Source: Rhineura floridana
Taxonomy: Eukaryota > Chordata > Lepidosauria > Squamata > Rhineuridae
Direction: 5' to 3'
NCBI RefSeq assembly: GCF_030035675.1
Contig: NC_084485.1
Span: forward strand, 94,756,838-94,820,837
DNA: 64,000 nt
The notes below the pieces were generated by a model, which worked only from the letters and a program-made list of their open reading frames with translations, had not been told where the DNA came from and did not search any database. Shown here in pieces: positions 52,651 to 64,000 of the stretch (positions are counted from its first letter, which is position 1; every line of letters starts with the position of its first letter). The position numbers were made by a program, and so were the translations under genes.

Positions 52651-53657
52651 AATTCCACAGCAGCAGACAGTGGGACGGGGCAGCAGTGCTTACCTGACCT
52701 CCTGGCAGCAGAGTTGCTGCTGCTTACCAGGAAGGAGAGTGGAAGGGGCGCAGTGGTAGGGAAGTCAGCGCTATGCAAATACACCACCAGCAACGGCATA
52801 ATTTGGTTTGCTCCAAAATCTCTGTGGCCCTCCAGTTCAACCTGTTCATCTTCTCCTTCACCTGAAGGGCCATACACAAAAGATCAGTTTTCATACTGTA
52901 ATAACTGCACAACCAGACAGTCAAACAGGGTTGAGAGCTTTATCAGAGCCACGGCTAAGCTTCTTCTGGGGCATGCCTGGGTCTAACTACCAACTACAGG
53001 GCCCCTACAGACTGGTCTTTCCTTACAGCTGTATACTGTGACATGTTCTTTACCCAATTATAGTGCTCTAGTGGTGGATTTATTCCAATTTAGTTTGTTC
53101 TGCCATTCTTCTCTAATGCTGCTACATTATTGCTGCCTGGAGGGGCTATAGCACAACAAAAGTGCTGAACCACACAATTTGTGGTCTAAAAAGTTACAGG
53201 ATTTCAGCAGGAAGTTATGGGATATGCACTGATTAGAAGTGAAGCAGGGTGACCGCCTAAAAACGTTTGCAGACCCAAACAGTTGAAAGTGTGATCACAT
53301 GTAACCACCCCAACAGCATCAAGAGTACAAATAATCATGAAACCACAATAAGAAGGATGTCTGGAGGAACCCCAAAACAACAGAAATGAAAGTGAATCTA
53401 AACGAAAGTATCTGCTTTGCCCGGAAGGGATAATGTCAAAATTACTGAATTGTGTAGTTGTGCAACATCCCTAAATTCCTGGTTGCCAACAAAAAATATA
53501 TATTATGATATAATGCATATGATGGGAGGCAACATAACCCTGATGAGTTTTGTATGTTACTTTTCCCTAATCGGCTAGGTGGGAATGGAGGGCAGGTAAG
53601 AAAAGTAAATCTCCTGATATCCCCAGTTTTGGAGGAAAAAACTGCAAGGCAATTAAG

Positions 53658-53745
53658 AACATAAGAACATAAGAAGAGCCTGCTGGATCAGGCCAGTGGC
53701 CCATCTAGTCCAGCATCCTGTTCTCACAGTGGCCAACCACTAAGC
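53658..53745 (-). repeat. 3' end of the GGACTAGAT repeat family, reversed
   Basis: AACATAAGAACATAAGAAGA, GCCTGCTGGATCAGGCCAGT and CCATCTAGTCCAGCATCCTG, then TTCTCACAGTGGCCAACCA, are the reverse of the 3' part at 10,190 and 14,270. Confidence 0.75.
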
Positions 53746-53870
53746 AGAAGTCAAATTGACCAGAAAAATGCCTCTCAAGCTGCCCAGATTTCTGAATCAG
53801 CAAATAACCAGATTCCTGCTCCTTGCTGATAAAAGAAAGGCAAACCTTCACTTCTCTTGTATTTGCTCAG

Positions 53871-54125
53871 TTTCCAGACATCTTATACCAGCCAGAAAGA
53901 AGCTGATTTCTATGAGAAAAGTCTGCCATCTTATGAACAGATACAGATGAAGGTGGCAAGTACGGAGTGCTTGGGTGTTCTGTCTGCCCCAGTCCCACCA
54001 GCCAGAGTGGGAGGAAGTATCCAACCTGTTGTACAGGCCAGAGCAGAGGTCCACAGGGATTCAGAGAGTGATGGAGATGCCTCTAAGGATCCACCATCCC
54101 AGGGGGAAGCCGCAAGTTTGTCCTG
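53871..54125 (+). CDS. BSND: BSND (barttin), exon 3
   Basis: The 255-nt exon follows TTTGCTCAG and ends TCCTG/GTGAGT (phase 2 at both ends). It encodes residues 91-176, including KSLPSYEQIQMKV, which aligns with human QSLPDFSHIQMKV. The human PPxY motif just upstream of that (QPPYVRL) is not kept; instead Tyr112 sits in LPSYE, a PY-like motif. The rest is acidic and Pro/Ser-rich (HRDSESDGDASKD). A nearby AG at 53,876 was rejected because it breaks the frame. Confidence 0.93.
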
Positions 54126-54574
54126 GTGAGTAGCTCTTATGATATACCATGGGGTTAGTTTAAACTGCACACCACATATAGCACCTCTCAGTTATGCTAG
54201 GTGTTCTGGGGATTTGTAGCGAAAAGCATGAAAATAACCAATACATTGAAAGCCAAATCACCAGAGCATGGAGTGAGTGTCCATCAGCTTTTTTGTGGCT
54301 CAACAGAAAATGTGGCCTTATTTTAGTATACCATTGTTCTGTAAAGCACAATGGCTATCCCTTATTTCATCCACATCTTATATATTGCAGCTTACAGTAT
54401 GGATGACATATATGTTTGTCGGTTTGCAGGCTTGACTAAGGTATTGCTGCCACCAATGCACAGCCCCATCTTTATCTATTTTTATCTCTCTGTCTTCAGG
54501 AAACCAGAAGTATATGCAGTACTTTAAAAGGTTTTCACAGACCTGAGATTCTTTGATGTCTTGGAATTTTTTTT

Positions 54575-54885
54575 ATCATTAACATTTATTACCTGCTTTT
54601 CACCCAAAGGTCTCAGGGGGGATTACAACAATTTTAAAACACAGCATTAAAAACAATTAAAAATAACCTACAATCACAAAATAGGATGGGTCCTAAAAAT
54701 ATACATCTCAGATGTCAAAAGGCCAGGGTAAAGAGGTGCGTATTCAACATTCACCTAAAACTGTACAGTGAAGTTGCCAGACACATCTCGGTGGGGAGGG
54801 AGTTCTACAACTTAGGGGTCAATACAGAGAATGCCCTCTCCCAGGCCACCCCCACGGACAACCAAAAGGGCCCTCATAATGTCAT
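54575..54885 (-). repeat. LINE 3'-end fragment, reversed
   Basis: AACATTTATTACCTGCTTTT, ATTTTAAAACACAGCATTAA, GAGGTGCGTATTCAACATTC and GGGGAGGGAGTTCTACAACT resemble the reversed end of an L2-like LINE of another subfamily. Confidence 0.6.
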
Positions 54886-56767
54886 AAACATTTACACTTC
54901 TGAAGACAAAGTTACACATAAATACTGACAAATAGTGCAGCTACTTTGAGGGAAATGAAAGATCAGCAGAGATGGGAGAAAAACCTCACATTTAATATAA
55001 GAAAAGGGAAGACAAAAGGGAGATAAAGGAAATGATTCTAGGTACACAGGAAAACTGTCAGTTGGAAAGCTAAGTGGAAAGAGGGCCAAGATCATCCTAT
55101 AATTGATAGCATTACACAATCTCCGGATTCTCCTGACACGCTAAGAAATCCACAGCACACAAGCTCAAAGAGCATTTGATTTCACCCTGTCCATCTCTCT
55201 GGGTGAACAGCTGCTCAGGTGTTAGAAGTGTGCGCACAAGCACACAGGCCCTGTCTCCAACATGCCAATGTGTGTCAGCCCCTACCTTATCAATGTCCCT
55301 AGTCACATAGAGGGTTGTACTCAAGTTCAAGGGCATCTTAATTAAAAAAAACCCTGCAAACGTTCCTCACTCAACACACACAGGAAGGTAATGGACTGAT
55401 TGGGTGGAACAGCAGACACACATGGGGATGTTGGAGGTGGGGCTTGCATGCATACACCTTTCCCCATCTGTGCTTTTGAACATTATGTGTTCAGATGAGC
55501 TCCATCCTGAACACTTCTTTTGTTACAGATGCCTGTAACAGCAGCAATTTCTGTTTCCCCTTGCTTCTGCCAAAAGTAAAAATGTCTCCCAGGTAAGCCC
55601 AGAAATTGCTTGCAAGGTTGTAGGGTCTGTTTTTTTAAAAAAAAAATGGTATAAAGACTTTATCTTTAATACTGAACTCTCAAATGTGCTGAGAATGAGG
55701 TCTTCTCTGAAATAAAGTGGGGTGTAATGCCCTGGAGGAAAAATATAAATCCAGAGTAAATATAGCTCCCAACTTTTTTCAAGAGAGCATTTATTTATAC
55801 AAAGAGGCTTCCCAGGCATAACTGGTTACATAGACAGGCTGATTAATTTATTTGGAATCGGATACAAGTTCAAATCACAAGTGATAGTAGGGTTACACAG
55901 TTGTAGAAAACTATTTCTCCACACCATTTTTTTAAATTGATCTGGCACACTTAGCTACAGATAACCTGCAGACCAAAATTTCTTCCCTGCTTTATAACAA
56001 AGAGATTATCATCTTGATGTGAGAAACTGTAGATGGCCTTGGAGATGCTAATGTATTGGCAAAACATGGAGGTGGTTTTTTCTTGCTTTGTTTTTAAATT
56101 TCTGCAAATAAATGATGAGTGAAAGCATGGGTGAAAAATAGCTAGTTCTGGAAGAAGAGGCATAGCCTCCATTGCTAAGGCTGTAAAGTTGCATCTGAGC
56201 TATACCACTTCAGTTTGCAGGTGGAAGCCCACATGGCAGAATGCTCCTCCATACAAAAATCAAATTCCTGCACTTGACTACTAGATGTCAGGAAGGATTC
56301 TAGCATTCTGCCTCACATGCCAATTTTCTATATACACTTTTTTTTAAAAAAGGACAGCATTTCATCATGTGAGCAAACCTCCCCTCAATACTCTGAAGTG
56401 GTATAGCCCAAATACAGGTTTCCAGTCACAGTGAGATTTTAGCCCACAGATTCAGTGAGATGATATATTTTATTGAACCAACCAGTGGTTTCAAGCTTTG
56501 GAAGATTTCACTGAACTCAGTCTCAAGCAAAATGGAATCCATTAAGAGTACAAAAATGAGACCTAGATTCTTATTGGTGGAGGCTGATCCTTTAGGGCAG
56601 GGTTTCCTAAACGGTGATCTGTGGACCAACAATAGTCCCCAGGTGCCAGTGGCATGTCTGGGAAGAACACTTAGTTTGAATATTATAGAATTATATGGAA
56701 TTCTAATTGTAACACAATAAAATGCAATATAAGAAATAAAAGAAGCAATAAAAACACAATTAAGAAT

Positions 56768-56815
56768 CATATATATTTATATGCCACCCTGGGCTCCTAC
56801 TGGAGGAGGGGCAGG

Positions 56816-56849
<34 letters not shown>

Positions 56850-56850
56850 T
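56768..56850 (+). repeat. L2-type 3' stem with (AAT)n microsatellite
   Basis: TATATGCCACCCTGGGCTCC and TACTGGAGGAGGGGCAGGAT are the L2 3' stem on the + strand, continued by about ten AAT units (56,817-56,847) that grew from the tail. Confidence 0.7.
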
Positions 56851-57819
56851 AGCATCTAGAACATCACATCATAATTACTGCAATACCCCCCAAAAAACAG
56901 TAAGTGGTCCGCCAAGACCCTCAGCAATTATCAAGGAGTCTGAGGGGACGTTTGGGAACTACTGCTTTAGGTCGAATGGGGCACTGCCCTCAACCTCAAT
57001 CTGCCATCAGCCACTGCTTGACTTCTTATTTACAACTGGTCAGGGGATGAGTCTGCCTGTCATTGGCTCTAACTATACCTTCTGTTGGTCTCCCTCCCTT
57101 TCTGGCGTACCAGTCCCCATGAGCACCAGCCACTACTAGTTCTTATATGCCTGCTTTAAGTTCCATCTTTTATGGCTGCTACTATGGCTCATAACTAAAT
57201 TTCTTCTTGGTCAAAAGTGAGTAGTCCTTGTTAGTTCTGAGGCTACAAAACTGTTAGTTAAATGAAAACATCTGAATATGCTTTTTTTAAAAAATAACCA
57301 GACTGTTGTTAGAGAAAACTTTGCAAAGGCAGAAGATGGGATAGTCATTTTAACTAATTATTTTAAATGATTGATTAAATCAATTGATTGTACAAATTGG
57401 ATTGTGCAAACTGATATTTGCACAATGTTTCTGAAGTAGAATAGCTTACTTTTGTTTTTAGATTATGCATGCAGGCATCACAACAGGCACCATCTTAAAA
57501 ATGTGTATATCCTTTGCTATGTGTAAGAGGTGGTGTAATGCCTCTTCCAAGGTAGCATCTTCCCTCTGTGCGTTTTGTATGATCTTATTAATCTGTTGCT
57601 TGATTAACTGGGATCTTCTTTTGAATGGAACAAAAGGTCCTTAACTGATTAACTAATTAATCAACGAATATTGCCATCCTTGTAGAAATGGGAGAGATGA
57701 AATGTCAAAAAAACTTTGCTTTGACTTCCAATTGAGTAAAATATAAGAAACACATTAGCTTTTCATCAATGTAAGACCAATATGATTGATATTGCCCAGT
57801 GTTGTGCCTTCCAGTTAAA

Positions 57820-57960
57820 GCAGGGGTAGCCAACATGGTACCTTCCAGGTGTTGCTGGAGTACAACTCCCTTCATCCCTGACCATTGGCCATGCTGGTTC
57901 GGGCTGATGGGGATGGAGTCCAAAAGCATCTGGAGAGCACCACATTGGCTACCCTGAGTT
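57820..57960. repeat. hAT-like hairpin MITE
   Basis: CAGGGGTAGCCAACATGGTA, GTTGCTGGAGTACAACTCCC and AGCACCACATTGGCTACCCTG. The ends (CAGGGGTAGCCAA/TTGGCTACCCTG) are inverted in the hAT manner. Confidence 0.75.
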
Positions 57961-58214
57961 ACAAGTCTCACCTTTCATTGCTGTGTGTTAGCAGATCAAA
58001 ATGGTGGTGTTGGGCTGGCATGATCACCAATATTTAATTTAGCCCAAGAAACCAAGTTAATATAAATAAATAAATAAAACTGGTCATTCCAGAACCAAAA
58101 ATGTGCTGCTGAAAACATAGCACCTACCCTGCTTGATTTACTATAAACTTCCTAGTAGAAACACAAAACAGCCTTGGAAACTGTCCTTCAATGAACCGTC
58201 TCTTTAAATTCTAG

Positions 58215-58638
58215 TCAGTCGGAAAGGTTTCAGAACCAGGCACCACTAGCTTCTTTTCAAGAGGAAGTGGACACATCTTCTGTGGAATCTACATCCAACA
58301 GTCCATTTCTACAGAAGTGGAAAGATGTCTCAAAACCTATGCCTCCAACAGAAAGTCAGCTCAGATTCAAACTTCCTTCCTATGAAGATTTTGCCTTGAT
58401 TGATTCCCTGATGGTGGAAGGTCAAGGTCGAGGCAATGAAAGAACAATGGCACCAAACCAAACCCATTGCCCTATTCCTGCCACAGGAGGAGATGGTGCA
58501 TTGGCCACAGTAGGACCTGGACCATTGGAACACAGAGCTATAGAGAATGTGGAAGAGGATGACATGTATTATGGCATAAAAGAGGGACCAGGAAATTTCC
58601 TTTCATCTGTTGGTGCTGTCTCTGAACCAAAAGACTAA
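58215..58638 (+). CDS. BSND: BSND (barttin), exon 4 and stop
   Basis: The last coding exon follows TTTAAATTCTAG and closes with TAA at 58,636-58,638, giving 316 residues in total (human 320). QAPLASFQEEVDTSS matches human PAPLASFQDDLDMDS. LPSYEDFALIDS (residues 229-240) matches human RFQDFALIDAP but carries an added LPSYE. EEDDMYYGIKEGPG near the end matches human EEEDLYYGLPDGAG. All four exons join in frame with no stop, so the gene looks intact. Confidence 0.95.
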
Positions 58639-59150
58639 GCATTAAAAATTTGGAATGACCTTGGAATGTTGAACATTTTCATGGGAGTACAAATCCAAGG
58701 AGACTAAAGTGCTGGTGGGGGTGAATGGGGAGGGACTCAGCCGATCAAGTCATTTTTAAAAAAGGGATGTGAGAGAGAAAAAATGGACAAGCAATGGCAA
58801 TTTTGTCCTGCTCTCTGGAGATTTGAAGAGAGAGATGGAGAATAAGGAACAGAGGCAATGCAGAACAGCAGAGAATATAGAGCATGTGGTGTGGTATTAA
58901 GATGAAGCTTGCCCATCTTGTGACCCACCAAACAAAACCAAGTTCTGCCACCCATGTGGGGGAGTCTCAAAAGGGCTCACTTCCTGTTTTTACTGCCTTC
59001 TGGGATTGCAAAAATGGAGGTTGTTCTCATTTCACTGTATTCTCCTACATTTTGTTTCTTACCTGTATGCATAGGACACTCCACATGTTTACCTTGTTGT
59101 TCTGTTTATGTTTTGAAAAGTTAATAAAAAGTTAAAATAAAAAATGGAGG
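58639..59150 (+). terminator. BSND: BSND 3' UTR with two AATAAA signals
   Basis: About 490 bp after the stop, AATAAA occurs at 59,123-59,128 and again at 59,136-59,141, a plausible polyadenylation site. Confidence 0.6.
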
Positions 59151-59993
59151 GGTGAAAAGAGTTGTCAGGTTGCTAATAGCCCATGCTACATTATTGGTGG
59201 GCTGCCTTTGGTTTTGTGGGTCATAGGTTGTGGAGGCCTAATAGACATAAACACATCACCCCTGTTTATTCTTAAGCACAACAGAAGTGCCATCTCTTCT
59301 TTGAAAGACACCATAAGTATGCTGAAGCTTGTCAATATCATAGGGACATAGAAAACTGTCTATACCATTTGTCTATATAGCTCAGTAAATACTCTCAAAT
59401 ATTATGAAAAGCCATAAGCCACCAGTGGCCTCTTTCCAAATGAAACCAACCTGGATTAGCAGCATGAACCCCTTGAACTTCTCACCAGTCAGAGAGGTGA
59501 CTGAGCAAAACAATATGAAGGGGGATCTTTTCCTGAAGGGAGATTTGAGAACTGCACCCATGCTGGGAACATATGTACCTTACCATGGAGCAGAGTCATG
59601 ACTTTTTGCTCAGCTTGATACCTGGAAGTGTGGACTGACAATCTATGACTCACTTGAACATCATCTATTGACACTTTGCAATTTATGAACAATACTCTTA
59701 TTAAAGCTGTAATCTTCTAAGCATTACAGACCTGCGAGTAAGTCCTACTGAACATGGTAAGGTCTGCATGTGAGTGGAAATGCATAGGGCTGCACTGTAA
59801 ACGTGTTGCTGGCCTTTTGGAAACATTTAGCCTTCTTACCCCATCCTCCTCCTTCTCACTATCTATACAATTGGTGTGATTGTTATTGGTGTTCATATTG
59901 TAAGTGGATTGTTTTGCTGGGGACATTTTGGGTGGCAGTGATTCCTGCTTTGTTCCAGGGGGTTAGATGATGACCCTTTCAGGCCCAGGATTC

Positions 59994-60024
<31 letters not shown>

Positions 60025-60151
60025 CTATTATTTTTGTAAGGCTTATGTCAAGAGGTACACTGTAATAATACCCTCCTCCCCAATCCTGAAAAAAAATCTT
60101 TCAGCTAGTAAAAGTACACCCTCACTCAGCCTCCACTGAAGAACACAGTGT
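59151..60151. other. Intergenic, MITE words and a (TTA)n tract
   Basis: TGCGAGTAAGTCCTACTGAA at 59,733 and GGCTGCACTGTAAAC are remnants of the short palindromic MITE. (ATT)n occupies 60,000-60,024. No exon of a downstream gene recognised. Confidence 0.5.
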
Positions 60152-61433
60152 GTGGGCTGGTTCACATGGCGATTTAATGTGAGATTGGAGCTACTTGCAT
60201 GCCTGTTTAATTCACAGAGTTTACATGATGTTGCAGGCAAAGGGATGGTGTGTCACTGCTTTTCCCTTTAAATCTGAATTAAACCAACCCGCTGAAAATG
60301 CGAAAAGTGAAGGAAAACCCGTCTCCGCTTCGCTGTGTTCCTCCCATGTAGGCGCTTTGCTCCAATGCTTTTTGCTGGGGGGTGGATTGTCATTTTCAGA
60401 TACTCCTCTTTCTCTGCCCACTAAATTCTCCATGAAATTCATTTCATTTCCGTCAGCTTAACCAGCCACTTCCGGTTGCTCTAGCCTTCATTTCCCCTCC
60501 TGTTAAATCCTTTCCCTCGCTTTTACTTCTATGGTTGAAATAAATAACAATGAAGGCCAGACTCATCACTAGAATGCAGTGGGCCGGGAAGAGTAATTTG
60601 CACGCACACCTGACCTCGTTTATAGGAAACGATAGCTAGGGCAAGATCTGTGATGCTCTATCTGTCGAGAGGAACCTCTCTATGGTTATTGGTGATAGCC
60701 ATTCCCTCCTTGTTTCTGTGGCTGGAGGGGGATTTGGGTTGATACCTGAGCCCTGAGTGGAGGGGTGGGGGAAGTAATGGAAAGAGACCCTTGGTTGGAC
60801 ACAGACATCAATGTGAGGAGCAGCAAAGAAGAGGGGCAGGAATCGTCTGCTCGGAAGGCGCTTCCCCTTGGGAACTGTGGGTCCCCTTGGGAGCAGGACA
60901 GTGAAGATCTGGAGCTTGTGTGAATGTTTCCTCTGAAGTAAGCCCCGCTGTGGTCAGTGGACCTCCTTTGTAGACAAATATGTATTGGGTTGTAGCCTTG
61001 TGTATTGCCTGCTCACTTGAGGGTGAGCCCTGTTGAGGCTTACTTCTGAGTAAATAAGGACTGGGTAGTTGTTTGAGGCTGCAGCCTGCGTATGTATGCA
61101 CAGGAGTAAATCATACTGGACACGGCGGGACTGACTTCTGAATAGGCAAGCTGCATAGTATTGCATTGTATAGCGGCAATTTTAACAACGCCTGCCTGGG
61201 GAAGTCAAGCTCCTTGAATTTACAAGAAACAATGAAACAACCCCCCCTTCTCCATTAGCAATAGTCTGGAGGAAGTAAACATGTAAATTTGGGGGCAGGG
61301 CCACAAGGAAACAGCGATACTAAATGTGAATGGAAAACAGCAGATTGGAAGGCAGTGTGAATCTTGCAAATCTATCTTGAAGGGAAAGCTGCGTCTTTAA
61401 TCCGAAATTCATCTCCCGTGTGAATCAGCCCTG
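60152..61433. mobile_element. 1.28-kb element with ~30-bp hAT-like inverted ends
   Basis: The left end GGGCTGGTTCACATGGCGAT (from 60,154) and the right end ATCTCCCGTGTGAATCAGCC then CTG (to 61,433) are inverted with a few mismatches. The consensus start CAGGGCTGRTTCACA is hAT-like. The inside has more CpG than its surroundings, no transposase frame, and MITE words at 60,935-61,160 (TGAAGTAAGCCCCGCTG, TACTTCTGAGTAAATAAGGA). It is non-autonomous. The right end runs into a GT microsatellite that hides any duplication. Confidence 0.6.
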
Positions 61434-63180
61434 TGTGTGTGTGTGTCTGTGTCTAAATCAGTGTATCTCAGTGTGCAATATATGGGCTCTCTTTCCATCC
61501 ATTCTTCATAATTACCAACATAACACCACTGATACTTGAATACCTTTTACAAGATATCCCAAACTGTGGCCCTTTAACATAATTTTCAACATTTTTTAAA
61601 AAAATGGTTAGAGGTTAAAAAGTGTTTCTGTGTGGATGCTAGACAGCTCACTACTCAAACTTCATTAATTGGTATGATCACAATGGAGCAGCTGACATGC
61701 ATGAGCAGCAGACAGGCAGAAGGCAGAACTTGTGCCCTGAACACACTTTGTTTTTGAAGCCTTGCTTTCTGCTCTGATTCATGTCTCTTAGCCATTGGAA
61801 GTCAACTTGCTGCAGTGGAAAATCTGGAGTGATTTATGTTGGCTTCAGAAGCCTGCCAACTGCTCAGCTTGTCAGACTGCTTCCTCTGCATGAGGAGGAA
61901 GACAAACTTCCGGGTGGCCATTGGACAGCAGCTGTGTGAAACTGACAACGTACGGCAAAATGTTTGGCATTGAGGATGGCACCATCTTAACTAAGCCATC
62001 TGAACATCAAGCCAATAAGGCCTGCAAGTTGTGCTCTTGCCTCCATCTTAAACCAGCAGGGCTTACTTCTAAGCAACATGTATTTAGAATAACAGCCTTA
62101 GGAACCACACACAATATTGTCTGACTGATTAAGGAATTTTAAAAACAACCCCCACCCGAGATATTAGTTTATAGAACCAAAATGTAGAACGCTGGCAAGA
62201 AATCTCAGAAGAAGTGAGCATGTGTTGCAGCTGAATGTGTGGTGAAATAGTTATTCTCGTTCATCAGGGTTCTGGAGTTTTGCCTTAGTGAATCTTTGCT
62301 CAAATATAGCCCTGAGCAGGCATGTATAGGATTGCACTGTCAGTGGAGAAGTTGTGAGACTCCAAACCTCCAATATCAGCTCAGATATTTTGGGAGAAGA
62401 CCATCCAAGACTGTTTGCTCTTCTGAAGGTCCTTACTGGAGAAGGTAATGGGCACAATTCATGGCCATTTAAAGGTGACACAGTGTACCTTGCCAAGTCA
62501 GAGCACTGCCCCTTTAAATCCTTTGCCAATTAACTTGAGGGAGTTGAGCTCTGACAGCCATTGAACCCTACTTGGACATATAAGCACCAGTTGAGCTTAG
62601 CAACTTAGTTGGATCAAGTCTTGGTGCCCTGGAACTCTCTCAAGCCCTGCATCAGGTTATCTTCTGCTCCTGGTTGATTTTCTCTAGAACTTATCCAGCA
62701 GCCCATTGGCTCTCAGTCTGAAGAGGAGTACCTCCATATATGCTGTGTGTGAAGTTGGTGCAACATGTTGATACCTATCTGTGGAATGTACTTTGGTAGC
62801 TATTTTTGAGAAATATTGTTTAGAGCACAACTTGCAATTCTGTGTTTAGGATCACCCCCATAATCATGACCATTAGAAATTCTTTTTTGCAGACCTCTTG
62901 ACACTGTGAATCTCAGGAGTCTTAATAAATAGCCCAGTTTCCCAAATAAACTTTCAAGATGACAAGGAAGATGAGGATTTGCATGTTTGAATTAATGTTA
63001 CTTTCAACAATGGAATGAGACACTTGTTTGTTCGACTATGTTTAAAGGCTCCTGCTAATAACAGAAGGCTCTCATATTAAATATCCTATCAGAGGCTAGG
63101 TTAAAATGTGACTTGGAAGAGATTGGTTGTCTTGAGCCACAATTTTTCTAAATCACTTATATTATCAAAAACAGCCCCAT
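61434..63180. other. Intergenic, nothing recognised
   Basis: AT-rich sequence with scattered MITE words (CAGGCATGTATAGGATTGCA at 62,318). No coding exon seen, in particular none of a proprotein convertase. Confidence 0.45.
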
Positions 63181-63302
63181 GGGTGGTATTTAATGCTAGT
63201 CCTACTCAGAGTAGACCCATTGAAGTTAATAGATATGACTGACTTGGGTTCATTAATTTCAGTGGGTTTACTCTGAGCAGGCCTTAGTTGAATACAACCC
63301 CA
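63181..63302. mobile_element. Short palindromic MITE (ACTCAGAGTAG family), good copy
   Basis: GGGTGGTATTTAATGCTAGT and CCTACTCAGAGTAGACCCAT on the left are answered by GTGGGTTTACTCTGAGCAGG and TTGAATACAACCCC on the right. Compare 6,990-7,109. Confidence 0.75.
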
Positions 63303-64000
63303 TGTTGTAACCTTGCTCCGTAACATGTTCTGTTTAATATTTGTCCTGAGCATCATTTCCCCACCTCTGACAGTAGCAATAAATTATGTGGACTGAAGAT
63401 GGGGCAATGATGGCATAATTATGTCAGAAGTGATATTAATTACCATGGATGATTTTGCTGCTCCTTTCCTTATATCACACTAGGTTTAATGCTTTGCTAA
63501 AACATTGTGTACCTGGTGTAAGCTGCCTTGACAGCAGTAATCCTACTTGTGTACTGTGTCAACAGCTACTTTAAATGTGTTGCTTACACTAAATAGAAAA
63601 GCCTAGTTAATGACCCTGAAGTGTCCTTCACAGCTTTATCTGAAGTTCACAGAGGATTCAACCCCAACCATAGTTACTTAGAAGTTCCATGTGGAAAGTG
63701 TATCTACATTCAGGAATATTTCACATGTCCACCAGTAGATAATTGGGATTATTTTATTCAGTTTATTCGGTTTTGCAGATTCCACTTCACTTCTTTTTGA
63801 CGCCCACACGCCTTGTGCATGGTGACCCCATCCCTGACAGTCTCCATGATTGTGACAGTAATTTATGATTCTCTTTGCTTTCCTGGCTATTCATAATAAT
63901 GCCTGCCTGACCTCCTGGTTGCTCAGTATTGCAGAGTGAATACGGATGCATTATTATGCTTTATATCAGATAATTGTCAGAGCAGTTGGCCAGTTGTCAT
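63303..64000. other. Intergenic, nothing recognised
   Basis: No feature supported up to the window end. Confidence 0.4.

Larger units (their letters stand above)
50678..53870 (+). other. BSND: BSND intron 2 (3.2 kb)
   Basis: GTATGT to TTTGCTCAG. It carries two reversed L2 fragments (51,595-52,090 and 52,303-52,650), a MITE near 50,970-51,050 and a repeat at 53,658-53,745. Positions 52,650-53,650 hold no assignable repeat. Confidence 0.9.
54126..58214 (+). other. BSND: BSND intron 3 (4.1 kb)
   Basis: GTGAGT to TTAAATTCTAG. It carries a reversed LINE tail, an AAT microsatellite and a hairpin MITE. Positions 54,885-56,760 and 56,850-57,820 show nothing recognisable. Confidence 0.9.

Noticed and set aside
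52650-53650. A repeat or hidden exon in BSND intron 2 (frames of 80-110 codons)
   Set aside because: Phrases such as CAGGGCCCCTACAGACTGG look like a transposon end, but I found no matching second end and no exon-like splice context.
58640-64000. PCSK9 exons, expected downstream of BSND in mammals
   Set aside because: No subtilisin-type motif or prodomain was seen in 5.4 kb. In mammals the distance is larger, so absence here says nothing about loss.

Overview
This is vertebrate nuclear DNA, AT-rich and intron-bearing, and almost certainly from a squamate reptile (most likely a lizard). The evidence is a BovB (RTE) LINE together with Sauria-type SINEs that share its 3' end, L2-clade LINEs, tRNA-Ala-like SINEs, many palindromic MITEs typical of squamate genomes, and two neighbouring host genes, TMEM61 and BSND, in the order and orientation seen in other amniotes (from memory of human chromosome 1p32).

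Layout. 1-16.7 kb is intergenic: SINEs, MITEs, an old L1 fragment, a CpG-richer stretch at about 5.4-6.5 kb that may hold the TMEM61 promoter or leader, and a 681-bp solo LTR at 15.2-15.9 kb. TMEM61 lies at 16.73-22.47 kb on the + strand, with two coding exons encoding 213 aa. Its 4.9-kb intron holds a palindromic MITE, a seven-copy minisatellite split by a SINE, and a 1.24-kb element with about 270-bp inverted repeats. Directly after TMEM61, at 22.5-24.8 kb, is a DNA-transposon-like unit with inverted repeats of over 100 bp and a degraded gene for a large Cys-containing, possibly DDE-type protein of no family I can name. At 24.8-49.7 kb there is no host gene; the space is filled by transposons. 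These include a structurally complete Ty3/Gypsy chromovirus-like fossil (28,987-34,506, minus strand, GAACT target duplication), a BovB fragment (42.4-44.5 kb) and a young L2 LINE (45,572-48,660) with one uninterrupted reading frame, inserted into an older MITE. BSND (barttin, 316 aa) lies at 49.7-58.6 kb on the + strand in four coding exons. 58.6-64 kb is intergenic and carries a 1.28-kb element with hAT-like ends.

The two host genes look related. Both begin with two hydrophobic segments, the second ending in a Gly-hydrophobic-Trp-Ser motif, and both have a soluble tail with two (P/L/V)PxYE motifs, one just after the membrane domain and one near the C-terminal end. Barttin is the beta subunit of ClC-K chloride channels in kidney and inner ear; TMEM61 has no established function. 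An ancient tandem duplication is a reasonable inference.

I found no tRNA or rRNA genes, no CRISPR and no prokaryotic features. The most unusual item is the transposon-like unit at 22.5-24.8 kb. Other points of note are the twin-motif similarity of TMEM61 and BSND, the L2 reading frame that takes its start codon from flanking DNA, the SINE-split minisatellite, and several structurally clear mobile elements with visible target duplications.
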